The notes under the pieces were generated by a model that did no database searches, was not told the origin of the DNA, and saw nothing but the letters and a program-made list of their open reading frames with translations. Shown here in pieces: positions 1 to 9,907 of a DNA stretch of 64,000 bases (position 1 is its first letter; the number at the start of each line of letters is the position of its first letter). The stretch lies in contig NZ_JALJVC010000010.1 of NCBI RefSeq assembly GCF_022967985.1, positions 43,535-107,534 on the forward strand, read 5' to 3'. The position numbers and the translations under genes are program-made. The DNA is from Acinetobacter lwoffii. Lineage in GTDB: Bacteria > Pseudomonadota > Gammaproteobacteria > Pseudomonadales > Moraxellaceae.

Positions 1-23
1 TCGCCATTGATGTAAATCACCAT
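1..23 (-). CDS. thiS: Start of a ThiS-like sulfur carrier gene (cut by window edge)
   Basis: An ATG at 23 on the minus strand opens a frame reading MVIYING before the window ends, with a GGAGGG Shine-Dalgarno sequence just upstream. ThiS proteins begin this way (M-x-I-x-x-N-G), and thiS near DUF423 and rpoH is an order I associate with Acinetobacter. Only seven residues are visible, so the call is tentative. Confidence 0.4.
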
Positions 24-58
24 TCTAGCAACCCTCCATGATTAAGTGTTGTTCAGAT

Positions 59-424
59 TTATCTGGCGTATTTTAAAGCATTCCAGGCCAGAATTAACCA
101 TCCGGCAATCATTAAAGCACCGCCAATAGGTGTAATCACCCCTAAACCGCGGGGTAATCCTAAGGCCATGATATACAGTGAGCCAGAAAACAGTAAAATA
201 CCAACCTGAATCAGTCCGAAGCTCCACTGAATCGGTAGTGCAGGAATGACTTTCGCGAGCAGAGAAAGAATCAGTAGTCCTAAGGCATGATAGAAAAAAT
301 AATCTGTTGCCGTTTGCCACCAGCCGAGCTGTACCTCAGTTGCACGTGCTTTTAAACCATGTGCACCAAAAGCACCGAGCATGACTGCCAGGGCCAGATT
401 GAGTGCTGAAATCGCAATCCACAT
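59..424 (-). CDS. DUF423 (YgdD-type) small inner-membrane protein
   Basis: This is a 121-residue hydrophobic protein with about four membrane helices. The N-terminal stretch with LGAFGAHGLK and the C-terminal half with PIGGALMIAGW are typical of DUF423/YgdD proteins, whose function is not established. Length matches the family. It is transcribed leftward, downstream of rpoH but separated from it by a strong terminator, so it probably has its own promoter in the 425-487 gap. The start is the ATG at 424; no competing start has better support. Confidence 0.88.
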   Translation of the reverse strand: MWIAISALNLALAVMLGAFGAHGLKARATEVQLGWWQTATDYFFYHALGLLILSLLAKVIPALPIQWSFGLIQVGILLFSGSLYIMALGLPRGLGVITPIGGALMIAGWLILAWNALKYAR

Positions 425-487
425 TTGAATTGATCTTCCTGATAAAGTTTGCGCTTAACCTTAGCATAAATTCAAAATGCGGACATA

Positions 488-515
488 AAAAAGCCTTCCT
501 GAAGGAAGGCTTTTT
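488..515 (-). terminator. Rho-independent terminator after rpoH
   Basis: The stem GCCTTCC/GGAAGGC with a TGAA loop is flanked by A-runs on the left and T-runs on the right, so it can work on both strands. It lies just past the rpoH stop on the leftward strand. Confidence 0.85.
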
Positions 516-543
516 AAAAATAAATCAGTAACAGAATTTGGTG

Positions 544-1413
544 TTAATTGGATGACATTGCTACTTTAATTTTTTCCATGGCATTTTTTTCCAGCTGACG
601 AATACGTTCCGCAGAAACATTATATTCGGCTGCAAGCTCATGCAGGGTCGATTTCTCGTCGTCTAACCAACGGCGTTGCAGAATATTCCGTGAACGATCA
701 TCCAGTTGGTCCATGGCTTCGTGCAGGGCAGAAGTACTTTGTTCTTCATAGTCTTCATTTTCAATCAGACGAGCCGGATCATAGCGGTTGTCTTCAAGAT
801 ACAACGCTGGTGCTACATGGGTGGAACCTTCATCGTCGTCATCACTTGATGCATCAAAAGCAGCATCATATGCTGTCAGACGGCCTTCCATTTCCAGTAC
901 TTGTTCTGGAGTAACATTTAAGTCATTCGCAATTGACTGGGCTTCTTCGAGCGTCAACTTTTTCGATGATTTCTTCAGGCTGCGCAGATTAAAGAACAGT
1001 TTACGTTGCGCTTTAGTGGTGGCGATTTTCACGATACGCCAGTTACGGATCACGTATTCGTGAATTTCCGCCTTGATCCAGTGCACGGCAAATGACACCA
1101 AACGTACGCCCATATTCGGGTCAAAACGTTTCACAGCTTTCATCAGACCCAGGTTGCCTTCCTGAATCAGGTCACCTTGTGGCAGACCATAACCTGCATA
1201 ACTACGCGCAATATGTACCACAAAACGCAAGTGCGACATGACCAGCATTTTCGCTGCATCTAAATCTTGGTCATAGTAATAGCGTTCAGCCAACTCTTTT
1301 TCTTGTTCGGCTGTTAAAATCGGAATCTGATTGACAGTGCTGATATAAGCACCGAGGTTGACACCTGGCGCCGATAATGACAGGGGCATCAACTGATTGC
1401 GGCTGTCACTCAT
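544..1413 (-). CDS. rpoH: RNA polymerase heat-shock sigma factor RpoH (sigma-32)
   Basis: This 289-residue protein directs core RNA polymerase to heat-shock promoters. Sigma region 2 spans about residues 55-130, with [19 protein letters not shown] at 81-99. The RpoH box, a family hallmark, is at about 136-147 ([12 protein letters not shown]). Region 4 with its helix-turn-helix ([19 protein letters not shown]) is near the C-terminus. An acidic insert rich in Asp (about 185-195) lies between regions 2 and 4. Length is normal for the family. The gene stands alone, leftward, ending in a clear hairpin terminator. The start ATG at 1413 follows an AAGGAG element. Confidence 0.97.
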   Translation of the reverse strand: MSDSRNQLMPLSLSAPGVNLGAYISTVNQIPILTAEQEKELAERYYYDQDLDAAKMLVMSHLRFVVHIARSYAGYGLPQGDLIQEGNLGLMKAVKRFDPNMGVRLVSFAVHWIKAEIHEYVIRNWRIVKIATTKAQRKLFFNLRSLKKSSKKLTLEEAQSIANDLNVTPEQVLEMEGRLTAYDAAFDASSDDDDEGSTHVAPALYLEDNRYDPARLIENEDYEEQSTSALHEAMDQLDDRSRNILQRRWLDDEKSTLHELAAEYNVSAERIRQLEKNAMEKIKVAMSSN

Positions 1414-1549
1414 GTGTTCTCCTTGAAGTGCGGGATAACCCTAAACTAGGTTTTATCTTAATCCAATCTCTCCACAAATAATGGATATTTGGGTAGAGAA
1501 ATGTAAAAAAGTATACGAAAGTGAGGATCAACAGTTTAATTGAAATTTT

Positions 1550-1783
1550 TTAAGATTCAATTAAGTAGTGAAACTCTGTATCAGAAATTTTTTTAAATTC
1601 AAGCTTGAGCTGATGCAGCTGACAATAGCGGCTGACATCCGTCTGGCTATGCGGATCAGATGATTTCAGCAGGAATGTTTTCTGATTTCCGGCCTTTAAT
1701 GCGCGCTTTAACATTAATAGCGGCATCGGGCACGGTTTTCCCATGGCGTCTATAAGGCTGAAATGCGCTGGATCTTCGAGCAT
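1550..1783 (-). CDS. TusA/SirA-like sulfur carrier protein
   Basis: A 77-residue protein with the diagnostic CPMPLLMLK motif at residues 18-26, whose cysteine carries persulfide sulfur in TusA-family proteins. TusA itself relays sulfur to tRNA thiolation, but the family also contains YedF/YeeD types with other partners, so the exact route is not settled by sequence. The fold-typical C-terminal strand (EFKKISDTEFHYLIE) is present. It is a single leftward gene between rpoH and the cold-shock gene. Confidence 0.85.
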   Translation of the reverse strand: MLEDPAHFSLIDAMGKPCPMPLLMLKRALKAGNQKTFLLKSSDPHSQTDVSRYCQLHQLKLEFKKISDTEFHYLIES

Positions 1784-2165
1784 TACGGTTTCATTTAGGT
1801 AGCAGAAAAGGCTATAAATAGTAGCAAATATGATGCCAGAACCAAACTAGTTTAAGAAAAAGAAGATCTAAATGACTTTATAAAGTCTTTTGACAATTTT
1901 CATGAAAAAAATAACTAAATCAAACAGAACATGCTAAAAAAAATCTATTAATTGTGATAAACCCATGTTAAGCTCGTTGCGTATTTGGGACTTTGAATAA
2001 ACAAAGTGATTGTTTTTCACCCTATTACATAAATGGATGTAACCGGGATTTTGTTGATAGTTTTACAGAATGATTACAAGCTTAAAAATAATATTTTCAA
2101 ACTTGTTTGCTCTGCTGTTTGCAACACCGGGTGGTCCTTCTTTTAGTTTCAATGAGGATTAACTT
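1784..2165. other. 382-bp AT-rich gap upstream of the cold-shock gene
   Basis: No open frame with a ribosome site was found on either strand. The right part probably holds the promoter and a long 5' leader of the cold-shock gene, as is usual for cspA-type genes; I could not fix a promoter with confidence. The left part holds the promoter of the leftward sulfur-carrier gene. Confidence 0.5.
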
Positions 2166-2381
2166 ATGACAGCTGCTCGCGAACAAGGCGTAGTTAAGTG
2201 GTTTAACGATACTAAAGGCTTCGGCTTTATTCAACGTAACGGCGGCGATGACGTATTCGTTCATTTCCGTGCTATCCAAGGTGACGGTCACCGTTCACTT
2301 CGTGACGGCCAACGTGTTGAATTCAGTGTTGTTAAAGGCCAAAAAGGCTTTCAAGCTGAAGAAGTTCAACCATTAGACTAA
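2166..2381 (+). CDS. Cold-shock domain protein (CspA family)
   Basis: A 71-residue single cold-shock domain that binds single-stranded RNA and DNA. RNP1 (KGFGFIQ, residues 18-24) and RNP2 (DVFVHF, residues 30-35) are both intact. Length is standard for CspA-type RNA chaperones. An AATGAGGATTAACTT leader gives a good Shine-Dalgarno sequence before the ATG at 2166. The long upstream gap suggests a structured 5' leader, the known route of cold induction in this family. A terminator follows directly. Confidence 0.96.
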   Translation: MTAAREQGVVKWFNDTKGFGFIQRNGGDDVFVHFRAIQGDGHRSLRDGQRVEFSVVKGQKGFQAEEVQPLD

Positions 2382-2403
2382 TCTTCGGATTAAGCTAAAA
2401 AGA

Positions 2404-2434
2404 AAACGCTCCAATATAACTTGGGGCGTTTTTT
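2404..2434 (+). terminator. Terminator after the cold-shock gene
   Basis: A stem of AACGCTCCAA against TTGGGGCGTT with a six-base loop is followed by a run of T residues. Confidence 0.85.
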
Positions 2435-2482
2435 GTTTATACTATCCCTATCTTAGTGATTACCCAATTAGAGCACCGCTTT

Positions 2483-3634
2483 ATGTCATCTGGTTTTGAA
2501 ACCTTAAATTTACATCCCAATCTAAAAAAAGCGATTGATGCTTTAGGCTTTACCACCATGACGCCTATCCAGCAGAAGGTTTTAAAATTCACGCTGGCAG
2601 GACATGATGCCATTGGCCGTGCACAGACAGGTACAGGTAAAACTGCTGCCTTTTTAATTAGTATCATGAATGATCTATTAAATAATCCGATTCAGGAACA
2701 ACGCTATCGTGGTGAGCCACGCGCGCTGATTTTGGCACCGACCCGTGAACTGGCGTTACAGATCGAAAGCGATGCACAGGATCTGGCGAAATATGCTGGT
2801 CTCAATGTGGTGACCTTGCTGGGTGGTGTGGATTTTGACAAGCAAAAGAACCAGCTGAATAAAGCGCCTGTCGATATTATGGTGGCTACACCGGGGCGTT
2901 TGATCGATTTTGTAGAACAAAAAGAAGTCTGGTTGGATCAGATTGAATTTTTGGTCATTGATGAAGCCGACCGCCTATTGGATATGGGCTTTATTCCTTC
3001 AGTAAAGCGCATTGTACGTTTCTCGCCGCGTAAAGAACAACGTCAGACTCTGATGTTCTCTGCTACTTTTAGCTACGATGTATTGAATCTTGCGCAGCAA
3101 TGGTTATTTGAACCGGTTACAGTTGAAATTGAACCGGAAAAGAAAACCAATGCCGATGTCGAGCAGCGGGTTTATATGGTCGCCAAGGCGGACAAATATA
3201 AATTATTGCAAGAAATCCTACGTGATGAGCCGATTGAAAAAGTCATGATTTTTGCCAACCGTCGTGATCAGGTGCGCAAACTTTATGATCATTTAAAACG
3301 TGATGGTTATAAGGTGGTAATGTTGTCGGGCGAGATTGCTCAAGACAAACGTCTGAAAATGCTGGATCAGTTCAAAAATGGTAAACATAATATTATGATT
3401 GCAACGGATGTTGCAGGTCGTGGTATCCATGTCGATGGTGTATCGCATGTGGTGAACTTCACCTTGCCGGAACAGTCGGATGATTATGTGCATCGTATTG
3501 GCCGTACCGGTCGTGCGGGAACCAGCGGTGTGAGTATCAGTTTCCTTGCAGAGGATGATGCGTTCTATCTGCCAGAAATTGAAAAAGCCATTGGGCAAAA
3601 ATTGCCTTTGACCCGTCTGGAAGGTTATTGTTAA
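2483..3634 (+). CDS. rhlB: DEAD-box RNA helicase, RhlB-like
   Basis: A 383-residue ATP-dependent RNA helicase. Motif Q/I are at residues 27-54 (TPIQ and AQTGTGKT), motif Ia APTREL at 85-90, the DEAD box at 160-163, SAT near 195 and the arginine-finger motif [10 protein letters not shown] near 340. Overall pattern and length resemble E. coli RhlB, the degradosome helicase, more than RhlE or SrmB, because there is no long basic C-terminal tail. An upstream in-frame GTG at 2456 would add nine residues; the ATG at 2483 ([10 protein letters not shown]) fits the family start better. The gene has its own terminator. Confidence 0.9.
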   Translation: MSSGFETLNLHPNLKKAIDALGFTTMTPIQQKVLKFTLAGHDAIGRAQTGTGKTAAFLISIMNDLLNNPIQEQRYRGEPRALILAPTRELALQIESDAQDLAKYAGLNVVTLLGGVDFDKQKNQLNKAPVDIMVATPGRLIDFVEQKEVWLDQIEFLVIDEADRLLDMGFIPSVKRIVRFSPRKEQRQTLMFSATFSYDVLNLAQQWLFEPVTVEIEPEKKTNADVEQRVYMVAKADKYKLLQEILRDEPIEKVMIFANRRDQVRKLYDHLKRDGYKVVMLSGEIAQDKRLKMLDQFKNGKHNIMIATDVAGRGIHVDGVSHVVNFTLPEQSDDYVHRIGRTGRAGTSGVSISFLAEDDAFYLPEIEKAIGQKLPLTRLEGYC

Positions 3635-3646
3635 TCCAGACCATAG

Positions 3647-3675
3647 AAAAACCGCTCTTGAAGAGCGGTTTTTTA
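3647..3675. terminator. Bidirectional terminator between convergent genes
   Basis: The stem AACCGCTCTT/AAGAGCGGTT has A-runs on its left and T-runs on its right, and sits between rhlB and the leftward lipoprotein gene. Confidence 0.85.
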
Positions 3676-3694
3676 TTGCGCTATGGTTTAAGGC

Positions 3695-4075
3695 TTATTT
3701 GGCCTGACAGCGGAATGTAAGCACCGTCTGATAATCATCATTCTGGTTTAAACCAGTATTGGTACCTGCGATATTGCCAAGGACAGTGGCGGCTGCCTGA
3801 ATCATCTGACCTGTTTGTTCATCGACTACGCCTTTTAAAGCGCCGTTATAAGCTGTCTTTTCATCCACAATAATGGGGGTTGATCGAGAGCCACAGGCTT
3901 TATTGGCCGCAGTAATCGCATTGTTTTTCGAGGTCAGTTGATTTTTACCTAATCCGGTCACCTCATACTGGTTATTTTCCTTTTGCACTGCCAATGCAGT
4001 CGGATTTGAGGCACAGGCAGTAAGCAGTAATGCGGAAATAGCTAATCCGCTGAAAGCGATTGTTTTTTTCATCAT
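3695..4075 (-). CDS. Small lipoprotein of unknown function
   Basis: A 126-residue protein with a lipoprotein signal peptide: basic MMKK, a hydrophobic core and the lipobox LLTAC ending at Cys21. The mature part has two further cysteines (in KACGS and FRCQAK) that could pair in the periplasm. I do not recognise a functional domain. It is a single leftward gene convergent with rhlB. Confidence 0.8.
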   Translation of the reverse strand: MMKKTIAFSGLAISALLLTACASNPTALAVQKENNQYEVTGLGKNQLTSKNNAITAANKACGSRSTPIIVDEKTAYNGALKGVVDEQTGQMIQAAATVLGNIAGTNTGLNQNDDYQTVLTFRCQAK

Positions 4076-4334
4076 GAAATCTCAAGTAAATACGATGCTG
4101 AATATTTCAACACAGCAAGCAGCGCAGATTTTGTAGCTGTTGTATAGGTTTGGCAATTTTTGGTGTAGCTCTATGTGAGTTAGGTGAAAAATAGAGCAGT
4201 ACGGGATTGAAAAACCAAACAAGTTTATTTTCGAGTGGTGATGAGCGTGCTGAATCCCTATGAAGTTTCTAGCGTATTTTTCTTTGAATATGCTAATCTT
4301 GAGTATGGTTTTTTAAGTGTAGATATACAAGGCA

Positions 4335-4916
4335 ATGACGGAATCTGCGATTGACATCGTTCATCAAAATATTCACCAACGGCAATCGATTGGTCATCTG
4401 CTGGCACCGGCACCGAATGCAGAACAACTGGAAAAAGCCTTTCAGGCAGCATTAACTGCACCCGATCATCATCGGCTCAAGCCGACCACATTTGTGGTGG
4501 TTCCAGATCATCAGCGTGAAGCTTTTGGAGAGTTGCTGTCACAGGCGCTCGTCGATTTGGGTGAAACTGAAACAGCGCAGATTGAGCGGGTCAAGAATCA
4601 TCCATTTCGTGCACCTTTATTGGTGCTTGCCTTAACGCGTTTGCAGGATCATCCTAAAGTTCCGCATTTTGAGCAAATCCTGAGTTCAGGCGCAGCTATT
4701 CAAAATTTTCTGTTGTCACTTCAGGTTCAGGGTTTCTCGACCATGTGGCGTAGTGGTGCTGTAGTCGAGTCTGGTCTGTTTAAGCAGGCATTGGGAATTT
4801 CAAAAGACGATCTGGTCTCGGGTATTATTTATATTGGCACTGCAGCAAAAGCAATTCCAGCACGTGCAGAGATTCGAACCAGTGATTTTGTAAGTTATTG
4901 GAACCAGAACAGCTAG
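4335..4916 (+). CDS. Nitroreductase-family FMN oxidoreductase
   Basis: A 193-residue protein. The N-terminal RQSIGHL stretch corresponds to the RRSxR-type FMN phosphate site, followed by HHRLKPTTFVVV, and the C-terminal half has GAAIQNFLLSLQVQGFSTMW, the usual nitroreductase helix with a glycine-rich flavin contact. Length and pattern are closest to the short YdjA-type subgroup. Substrate is unknown. It lies 33 bp before gpsA on the same strand and may be cotranscribed with it. Confidence 0.85.
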   Translation: MTESAIDIVHQNIHQRQSIGHLLAPAPNAEQLEKAFQAALTAPDHHRLKPTTFVVVPDHQREAFGELLSQALVDLGETETAQIERVKNHPFRAPLLVLALTRLQDHPKVPHFEQILSSGAAIQNFLLSLQVQGFSTMWRSGAVVESGLFKQALGISKDDLVSGIIYIGTAAKAIPARAEIRTSDFVSYWNQNS

Positions 4917-4949
4917 TTGGCACGGTATAACAGGATATTAAAAAATAAG

Positions 4950-6023
4950 ATGTCAGAATTAAATTTCTCAAAACTGGTAGAACCGGTTGCAGTTGATCAT
5001 AAGACAGCTTTAAGAGTCACGGTATTGGGTGGGGGCAGCTTCGGTACTGCAATGGCCAATACTGCAGTGCGTAATGGTTGCAATACCATGATCTGGATTC
5101 GTGATGAAGCAGTTGCGGCAGATATTAATGTCACGCATATCAATAAACGCTATTTGCCAGACTTTAAGTTAGAAGAAAATCTGCTGGCGGTGTCAGAACT
5201 AGAACAGGCTGTGCGTGATCGAGATATTATTTTAGTCGCTATTCCGAGCCATTCTTTCCGGGATGTCTTGCAGCAAATCAAACCTTTTATTACCTCGCAA
5301 GCCGTGATCTCGCTGACCAAGGGTATTGAAGCCAAAACCTTTAGTTTCATGAGCGATATTATTCGTGAAGTGTTGCCTGAAGTGCCTTATGGCGTGTTAT
5401 CAGGACCGAATTTAGCCAAAGAAATTGTGGCAGGACAGCCAGCAGGAACCGTGATTGCCAGCCAATCCGAGCTGGTGCGTTATGCGGTACAACAAGCCTT
5501 ACATAGTGCCTTGTTCCGCGTATTCGCCAGTGATGATGTGCATGGCGTAGAGCTCGGGGGCGCATTAAAAAATATTTATGCTGTCGCGATGGGCATGGCC
5601 GCTGCGTATAACGTGGGTGAAAATACCAAGAGTATGATCCTGACCCGTGCTTTGGCCGAAATGAGCCGTTTTGCAGTAAAACTCGGTGCCAATCCGCTGA
5701 CCTTTCTTGGGCTTTCAGGTGTGGGTGATTTATTTGCAACCTGTAGCAGCCCGCTCAGCCGTAATTATCAGGTGGGTTATGCGCTTGGTAAAGGTAAGAC
5801 TTTGGAGCAGGCAACAACTGAACTGGGTCAAACGGCAGAAGGGATTAATACCATTTTGCAGGTCAAGGCACGTTCGGAAGAACTCGATGTGTATATGCCG
5901 ATTACTTCGGCCTTGTATGATGTGATTTTTGAAGGTGCGCCGCCACTCAATATTGCCTTGTCATTGATGAAAAATGGTCATCGCAGTGATGTTGAATTTG
6001 TCTTGCCACATCATCAAGTCTGA
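4950..6023 (+). CDS. gpsA: Glycerol-3-phosphate dehydrogenase [NAD(P)+]
   Basis: A 357-residue enzyme that reduces dihydroxyacetone phosphate to sn-glycerol 3-phosphate for phospholipid synthesis. The Rossmann motif GGGSFGTAMAN is at about residues 27-37, LSGPNLAKEI near 150, and the helix GGALKNIYAVAMGMAAA carrying the catalytic lysine near 205. An in-frame TTG at 4917 would add eleven residues; the ATG at 4950 (MSELNFSKLVEP) gives the usual length and is preferred. Confidence 0.96.
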   Translation: MSELNFSKLVEPVAVDHKTALRVTVLGGGSFGTAMANTAVRNGCNTMIWIRDEAVAADINVTHINKRYLPDFKLEENLLAVSELEQAVRDRDIILVAIPSHSFRDVLQQIKPFITSQAVISLTKGIEAKTFSFMSDIIREVLPEVPYGVLSGPNLAKEIVAGQPAGTVIASQSELVRYAVQQALHSALFRVFASDDVHGVELGGALKNIYAVAMGMAAAYNVGENTKSMILTRALAEMSRFAVKLGANPLTFLGLSGVGDLFATCSSPLSRNYQVGYALGKGKTLEQATTELGQTAEGINTILQVKARSEELDVYMPITSALYDVIFEGAPPLNIALSLMKNGHRSDVEFVLPHHQV

Positions 6024-6099
6024 TCTATAACACAGGGACTGTCTGCGAATTGTCATATCAGCTAGTTAACATGCAGGCAAAAGAATATAAGGAAATCAA

Positions 6100-6555
6100 A
6101 TGCAACTGACTTTAGTTCGACATGGCGAGGCCGCACCACCGGTCAATGGTAATGACACCAAGCGACCTTTAACGGAGCGTGGTCATCAACAGGCTGAGCA
6201 GACTTCACAGTTCTTAAAGGATCTGATTAAGCCTGAAGTCTTTGTGGTCAGTCCGTTATTGCGTGCGCAGGAAACTCTGGCACATTTGCAGCAGTATTTT
6301 AAAGATGTGCCGGTGGTGATCTGTAATACCATCAAACCGGATGATGATGCCAAAGTCGCAGTGGAATGGTTGTCGCAACTGCCTTATGAGTCGATTGCAG
6401 TGGTATGCCATATGAATGTGGTGGCACATATGTCTTCCATTCTGCTGGCTGAATCTTTTCAACCTTATGCATTGGCAGAAGCACGTATTTATGATCAGGC
6501 GGTGATTGCCCCTGGCTTATCCACACAGATAAAAAGCTTTAGTCCTACACTATAA
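6100..6555 (+). CDS. sixA: Phosphohistidine phosphatase SixA
   Basis: A 151-residue histidine-phosphatase-superfamily enzyme. The catalytic RHG motif is at residues 7-9 and the second histidine lies in VVCHMNVV near residue 108. The small size without an extra domain is that of SixA, which removes phosphate from phosphohistidine on HPt or PTS proteins. An AAGGAAAT element precedes the ATG. It lies between gpsA and gspL on the same strand. Confidence 0.9.
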   Translation: MQLTLVRHGEAAPPVNGNDTKRPLTERGHQQAEQTSQFLKDLIKPEVFVVSPLLRAQETLAHLQQYFKDVPVVICNTIKPDDDAKVAVEWLSQLPYESIAVVCHMNVVAHMSSILLAESFQPYALAEARIYDQAVIAPGLSTQIKSFSPTL

Positions 6556-6585
6556 AAAATTAATTAAAACGGCAGAACACAATCA

Positions 6586-7725
6586 ATGTTGTATTTATGG
6601 ATGCCTGAAGCCAATGGGGTTTGGCAATGGTCAACTGGGGAATTCTGGAACACTGCGGACACATTAGAACAGCTGATTCAGGATATACAGGCTCATCATG
6701 GCGAAGAGGCGGTAGTATTTTTCCCGAGCCGTCATGTGCAAATTTTGCAGCAGACCCTGCCCAAGAGCCAATATAAGAAAATGGGCAATGATGGCATCAA
6801 ATATTTGCTCGAAGAATACGTGGTGCTGCCGGTAGATGCCATGAAAGTGCTGCATCATTTTCAGCAGCCGGATCAGATCAGCATTATGGGGATTGCGAAT
6901 TCTACGCTTGAAACCTTGCAACACGTTTTAAACCTGATTCCAGTCAAGCTGGCAGCTTTGTTGCCGGACTTTTTAGTGCTGCCGATTCCTGAGGTCAATC
7001 AGCGTGTGACTGCGCAAATCGGTGGACGTTTGCTGGTGCGCGAGTCGGAATATATCGGCCAGTCGCTAGATGATCTAAGCCTTTATCTGGATTATCAGCC
7101 CAAGGATCTCAGCTATAAGGTGAGCAACCTGAATCAGGAGCAGTTGCGTAGTCTTGAAGCACGCATCACTCAGGAGCAACTGGAGTCTTTCCAATATGGT
7201 ATTCCTGTACTGAAAAAACCGAAACAGCATCCATTTAATGTATTGCCTAAAGCAAAATCCGATGGCGCTATTTCCGGCTACTGGAAAGCCTGCGCGGCAG
7301 TTTTTCTGGGTATTTGGGTATTGCAGTTTAGTTATGATGCTGTGCGCTGGTATCAATATAAGAAAGTGGCAAATCAGACCGCCGCGCAAGCCATTGACCA
7401 GTTTAAATATTGGTTTGGACAAAATTATCCGGTCACTGAGCAGAATATCAAAAGTCAGTTTGAAGGGCAGTTGCGTCAAAGCCAGATCGCAGATACGCAT
7501 GCATTACAGCTGATTAGTCAGGTGGGGCCTGTCTTGATGCAAAATCAGATTGTGGCACAGCGCGTCAATTATGACCCGTCAGGATTGAGTCTACAATTAC
7601 AGTCCAATTCATCTGAAAGTCTAAATACTTTGACCAAGCAGCTGGGGCAACAGGGCTTTAAAGTAGAATTGGGGAATATACAGGCGAATGGAACAGGCGC
7701 CGTAGGACTGGTGAAAATACAATAA
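6586..7725 (+). CDS. gspL: Type II secretion system inner-membrane protein GspL
   Basis: A 379-residue bitopic protein. The cytoplasmic actin-like domain that docks the GspE ATPase covers about residues 1-210; one membrane helix follows at about 231-249; the periplasmic part folds with GspM. The WMPEANGVWQW opening and KYLLEEYVVLPVD segment are typical of Acinetobacter GspL. Its stop overlaps the gspM start by one base (TAATG), pointing to coupled translation. The other type II genes are not nearby, which is normal in Acinetobacter, where they are scattered. Confidence 0.9.
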   Translation: MLYLWMPEANGVWQWSTGEFWNTADTLEQLIQDIQAHHGEEAVVFFPSRHVQILQQTLPKSQYKKMGNDGIKYLLEEYVVLPVDAMKVLHHFQQPDQISIMGIANSTLETLQHVLNLIPVKLAALLPDFLVLPIPEVNQRVTAQIGGRLLVRESEYIGQSLDDLSLYLDYQPKDLSYKVSNLNQEQLRSLEARITQEQLESFQYGIPVLKKPKQHPFNVLPKAKSDGAISGYWKACAAVFLGIWVLQFSYDAVRWYQYKKVANQTAAQAIDQFKYWFGQNYPVTEQNIKSQFEGQLRQSQIADTHALQLISQVGPVLMQNQIVAQRVNYDPSGLSLQLQSNSSESLNTLTKQLGQQGFKVELGNIQANGTGAVGLVKIQ

Positions 7726-8204
7726 TGAAAGCCATTGAAACCTTACAGAACCGCATGGATCTGCAAATTGAAAAATTGACCGATTATCTGGGTCGTTTGT
7801 CAGCACGTGAACGCATTCTGGTGATTTTTACCACTGTTTTTGTAATTGTGGCGGCAGTCGGTTCTGCACTCTGGTATATGCATCAGGCGGCAGACACCCA
7901 GCAAAAACGCTTAAATCAGCTGAAAGATACCATTGTCTGGATGCAAAGTAATGCAGTAACCATGAAACCGGCTGGGGACACGCAACTGGATGCTGCAGAA
8001 AAAGTACAGCGGGTCGCACAGCAGCAAGGATTGTCGGTGGCTTCCCAGCAAATGGAAGGAAAAATTCAATTGGCAGTCATGCATGAAAATTATGCAGTGC
8101 TGGCAAATTTCCTGACTCAACTGGCGCAAATGGGGCTAAGTATCGAGAAAATGGAACTAAATAATGAGGCAGGACAGATTAAATTAACGGCGACCATACA
8201 ATAA
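7725..8204 (+). CDS. gspM: Type II secretion system protein GspM
   Basis: A 159-residue protein with a short cytoplasmic N-terminus (LSARERI is a family signature), one membrane helix at about 31-51, and a periplasmic ferredoxin-like domain. GspM pairs with GspL in the inner-membrane platform of the secretion machine. It starts at the ATG overlapping the gspL stop. Confidence 0.9.
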   Translation: MKAIETLQNRMDLQIEKLTDYLGRLSARERILVIFTTVFVIVAAVGSALWYMHQAADTQQKRLNQLKDTIVWMQSNAVTMKPAGDTQLDAAEKVQRVAQQQGLSVASQQMEGKIQLAVMHENYAVLANFLTQLAQMGLSIEKMELNNEAGQIKLTATIQ

Positions 8205-8294
8205 ACGGTAAAAATAAAGATTTGCAAAGCATGGTTTTTTTGTCAGCCTATGCCTATAATATGCCGACTTAAAAAGCAGTAGACTTTTCTGGAT

Positions 8295-9296
8295 ATGTTG
8301 TATTCTCTAGCCCGCCCTTTGTTGTTTTCTTTAGCACCAGAGCGTGCACATGAGCTGACATTATCACTATTGAAATCATCCCATAAAATGGGCTTGATGC
8401 GTCAAAACGTTGCTGCGAAACCTGTGACCTGTATGGGAATCGAATTTCCCAATCCGGTAGGTCTTGCGGCAGGTTTGGACAAAAATGGTGCCTATATTGA
8501 CGCCCTTGCCGGTCAAGGTTTTGGTTTTATTGAAATTGGTACCATTACCCCGCGACCGCAAGCCGGCAATCCTCATCCGCGTTTATTCCGTTTGCCACAG
8601 GCCAAAGCCATTATTAACCGTATGGGCTTTAATAATGATGGCGTGGATCAGCTGGTTGAAAATGTCAAAGCGGCCAAATTTAAAGGCATTCTCGGTATTA
8701 ATATCGGTAAAAACGCTGATACTCCGGTAGAAAAAGCAGTAGATGATTACCTCATCTGTTTAGAAAAAGTCTATAATTATGCTTCTTATATTACCGTCAA
8801 CATTTCTTCTCCCAATACCAAAAACCTGCGCAGCCTGCAAAGTGGTGATGCACTCACCGAACTGCTGGAAACACTGAAGAAGCGTCAGCTTGAATTGGCT
8901 CAGGAATACCAGCATTATGTACCTTTGGTACTGAAAGTGGCGCCTGATCTGGATAACAGCGATATTGCCTTTATTGCCAAGCAATTATTGCAATTCAAGA
9001 TTGATGGCCTGATCGTGACCAATACCACACTGTCACGTGAAGGTGTAGAGGGTCTGGAGCATGCAGAGGAAGCAGGCGGTTTGTCTGGCACGCCAGTATT
9101 TGAGAAAAGTACCGCATGTCTGGCTGCATTTGCTGCGGTATTAAAAGGACAAATTCCATTGATTGGTGTGGGTGGTATTCTTTCAGGTGCAGATGCTGCT
9201 GCCAAGAAACAGGCAGGCGCCAGCCTTGTACAAGTTTATAGTGGCCTCATCTATACTGGACCTAAACTTGTAAAAGATTGTGTAGACGCACTTTAA
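8295..9296 (+). CDS. pyrD: Dihydroorotate dehydrogenase (quinone), class 2
   Basis: A 333-residue membrane-associated flavoenzyme that oxidises dihydroorotate to orotate in pyrimidine synthesis and passes electrons to quinone. The N-terminal amphipathic segment ([17 protein letters not shown]) that binds the membrane in class 2 enzymes is present. AAGLDKNG binds FMN, and the [11 protein letters not shown] segment carries the class 2 catalytic serine. [11 protein letters not shown] near the C-terminus binds the FMN phosphate. cvpA starts five bases after its stop. Confidence 0.96.
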   Translation: MLYSLARPLLFSLAPERAHELTLSLLKSSHKMGLMRQNVAAKPVTCMGIEFPNPVGLAAGLDKNGAYIDALAGQGFGFIEIGTITPRPQAGNPHPRLFRLPQAKAIINRMGFNNDGVDQLVENVKAAKFKGILGINIGKNADTPVEKAVDDYLICLEKVYNYASYITVNISSPNTKNLRSLQSGDALTELLETLKKRQLELAQEYQHYVPLVLKVAPDLDNSDIAFIAKQLLQFKIDGLIVTNTTLSREGVEGLEHAEEAGGLSGTPVFEKSTACLAAFAAVLKGQIPLIGVGGILSGADAAAKKQAGASLVQVYSGLIYTGPKLVKDCVDAL

Positions 9297-9301
9297 ATCC
9301 T

Positions 9302-9883
9302 ATGAATGCCATTGATATCTTTCTACTGATTATCTTGCTCATTGGAGGGCTCAACGGTTTGCGTCAAGGATTTATTAAAGCCTTTGCGAACTTAGTGGGA
9401 TGGATCTTTGCCCTGATTGTTGCGGCAAAATATTCAACGCTACTTGCGCCGTCTATGGTTGCTCTGAGTACAGATCCAGTCGTACAAAAGATTGCGGCCT
9501 TCGCTTTTATCGTCCTGCTGATTGTAGTTCTGACCTGGATCGTTACTGCACTGTTGAACCGTATTTTAAAGAGTCTTAAACTGGGCCCTCTCAACCGTCT
9601 GGCGGGTGGTGTCTTTGGTAGCCTGAAAGGTTTGCTGATTGTTCTGATTACCATGCAGGGAATTGGCCCGTGGGTAGAAAGCTCACCTCACTGGAAACAG
9701 TCCAAGTTTATTCAAGCCTTATTGCCTTATGCACCTTGGGCGACTCAAATGTCGAAAGAAGCCGCGAATGGCGCACTACAACATATCAAGCCTGAAGGGA
9801 CATCGAAACCTTCAGCTTCATCATCTGAAACATCGTCCAAGTCTGGAGCTGCAGATGAGTCTACAAATAATCCTTTTTATTAA
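9302..9883 (+). CDS. cvpA: CvpA family inner-membrane protein
   Basis: A 193-residue protein with about four membrane helices, opening MNAIDIFLLIILLIGGLNGLRQG as in CvpA (DUF-type colicin V production factor), and ending in a Ser-rich low-complexity tail (residues about 165-190). CvpA next to purF is a conserved order in Gammaproteobacteria. A longer start at 9278 would overlap pyrD; the ATG at 9302 matches the family opening. Confidence 0.93.
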   Translation: MNAIDIFLLIILLIGGLNGLRQGFIKAFANLVGWIFALIVAAKYSTLLAPSMVALSTDPVVQKIAAFAFIVLLIVVLTWIVTALLNRILKSLKLGPLNRLAGGVFGSLKGLLIVLITMQGIGPWVESSPHWKQSKFIQALLPYAPWATQMSKEAANGALQHIKPEGTSKPSASSSETSSKSGAADESTNNPFY

Positions 9884-9907
9884 TCCTAGCTTGTCTGCGA
9901 GGTTGCT

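Noticed and set aside
2456..2482. GTG start nine codons upstream for the DEAD-box helicase
   Set aside because: The added residues do not match the family opening and the ATG at 2483 does.
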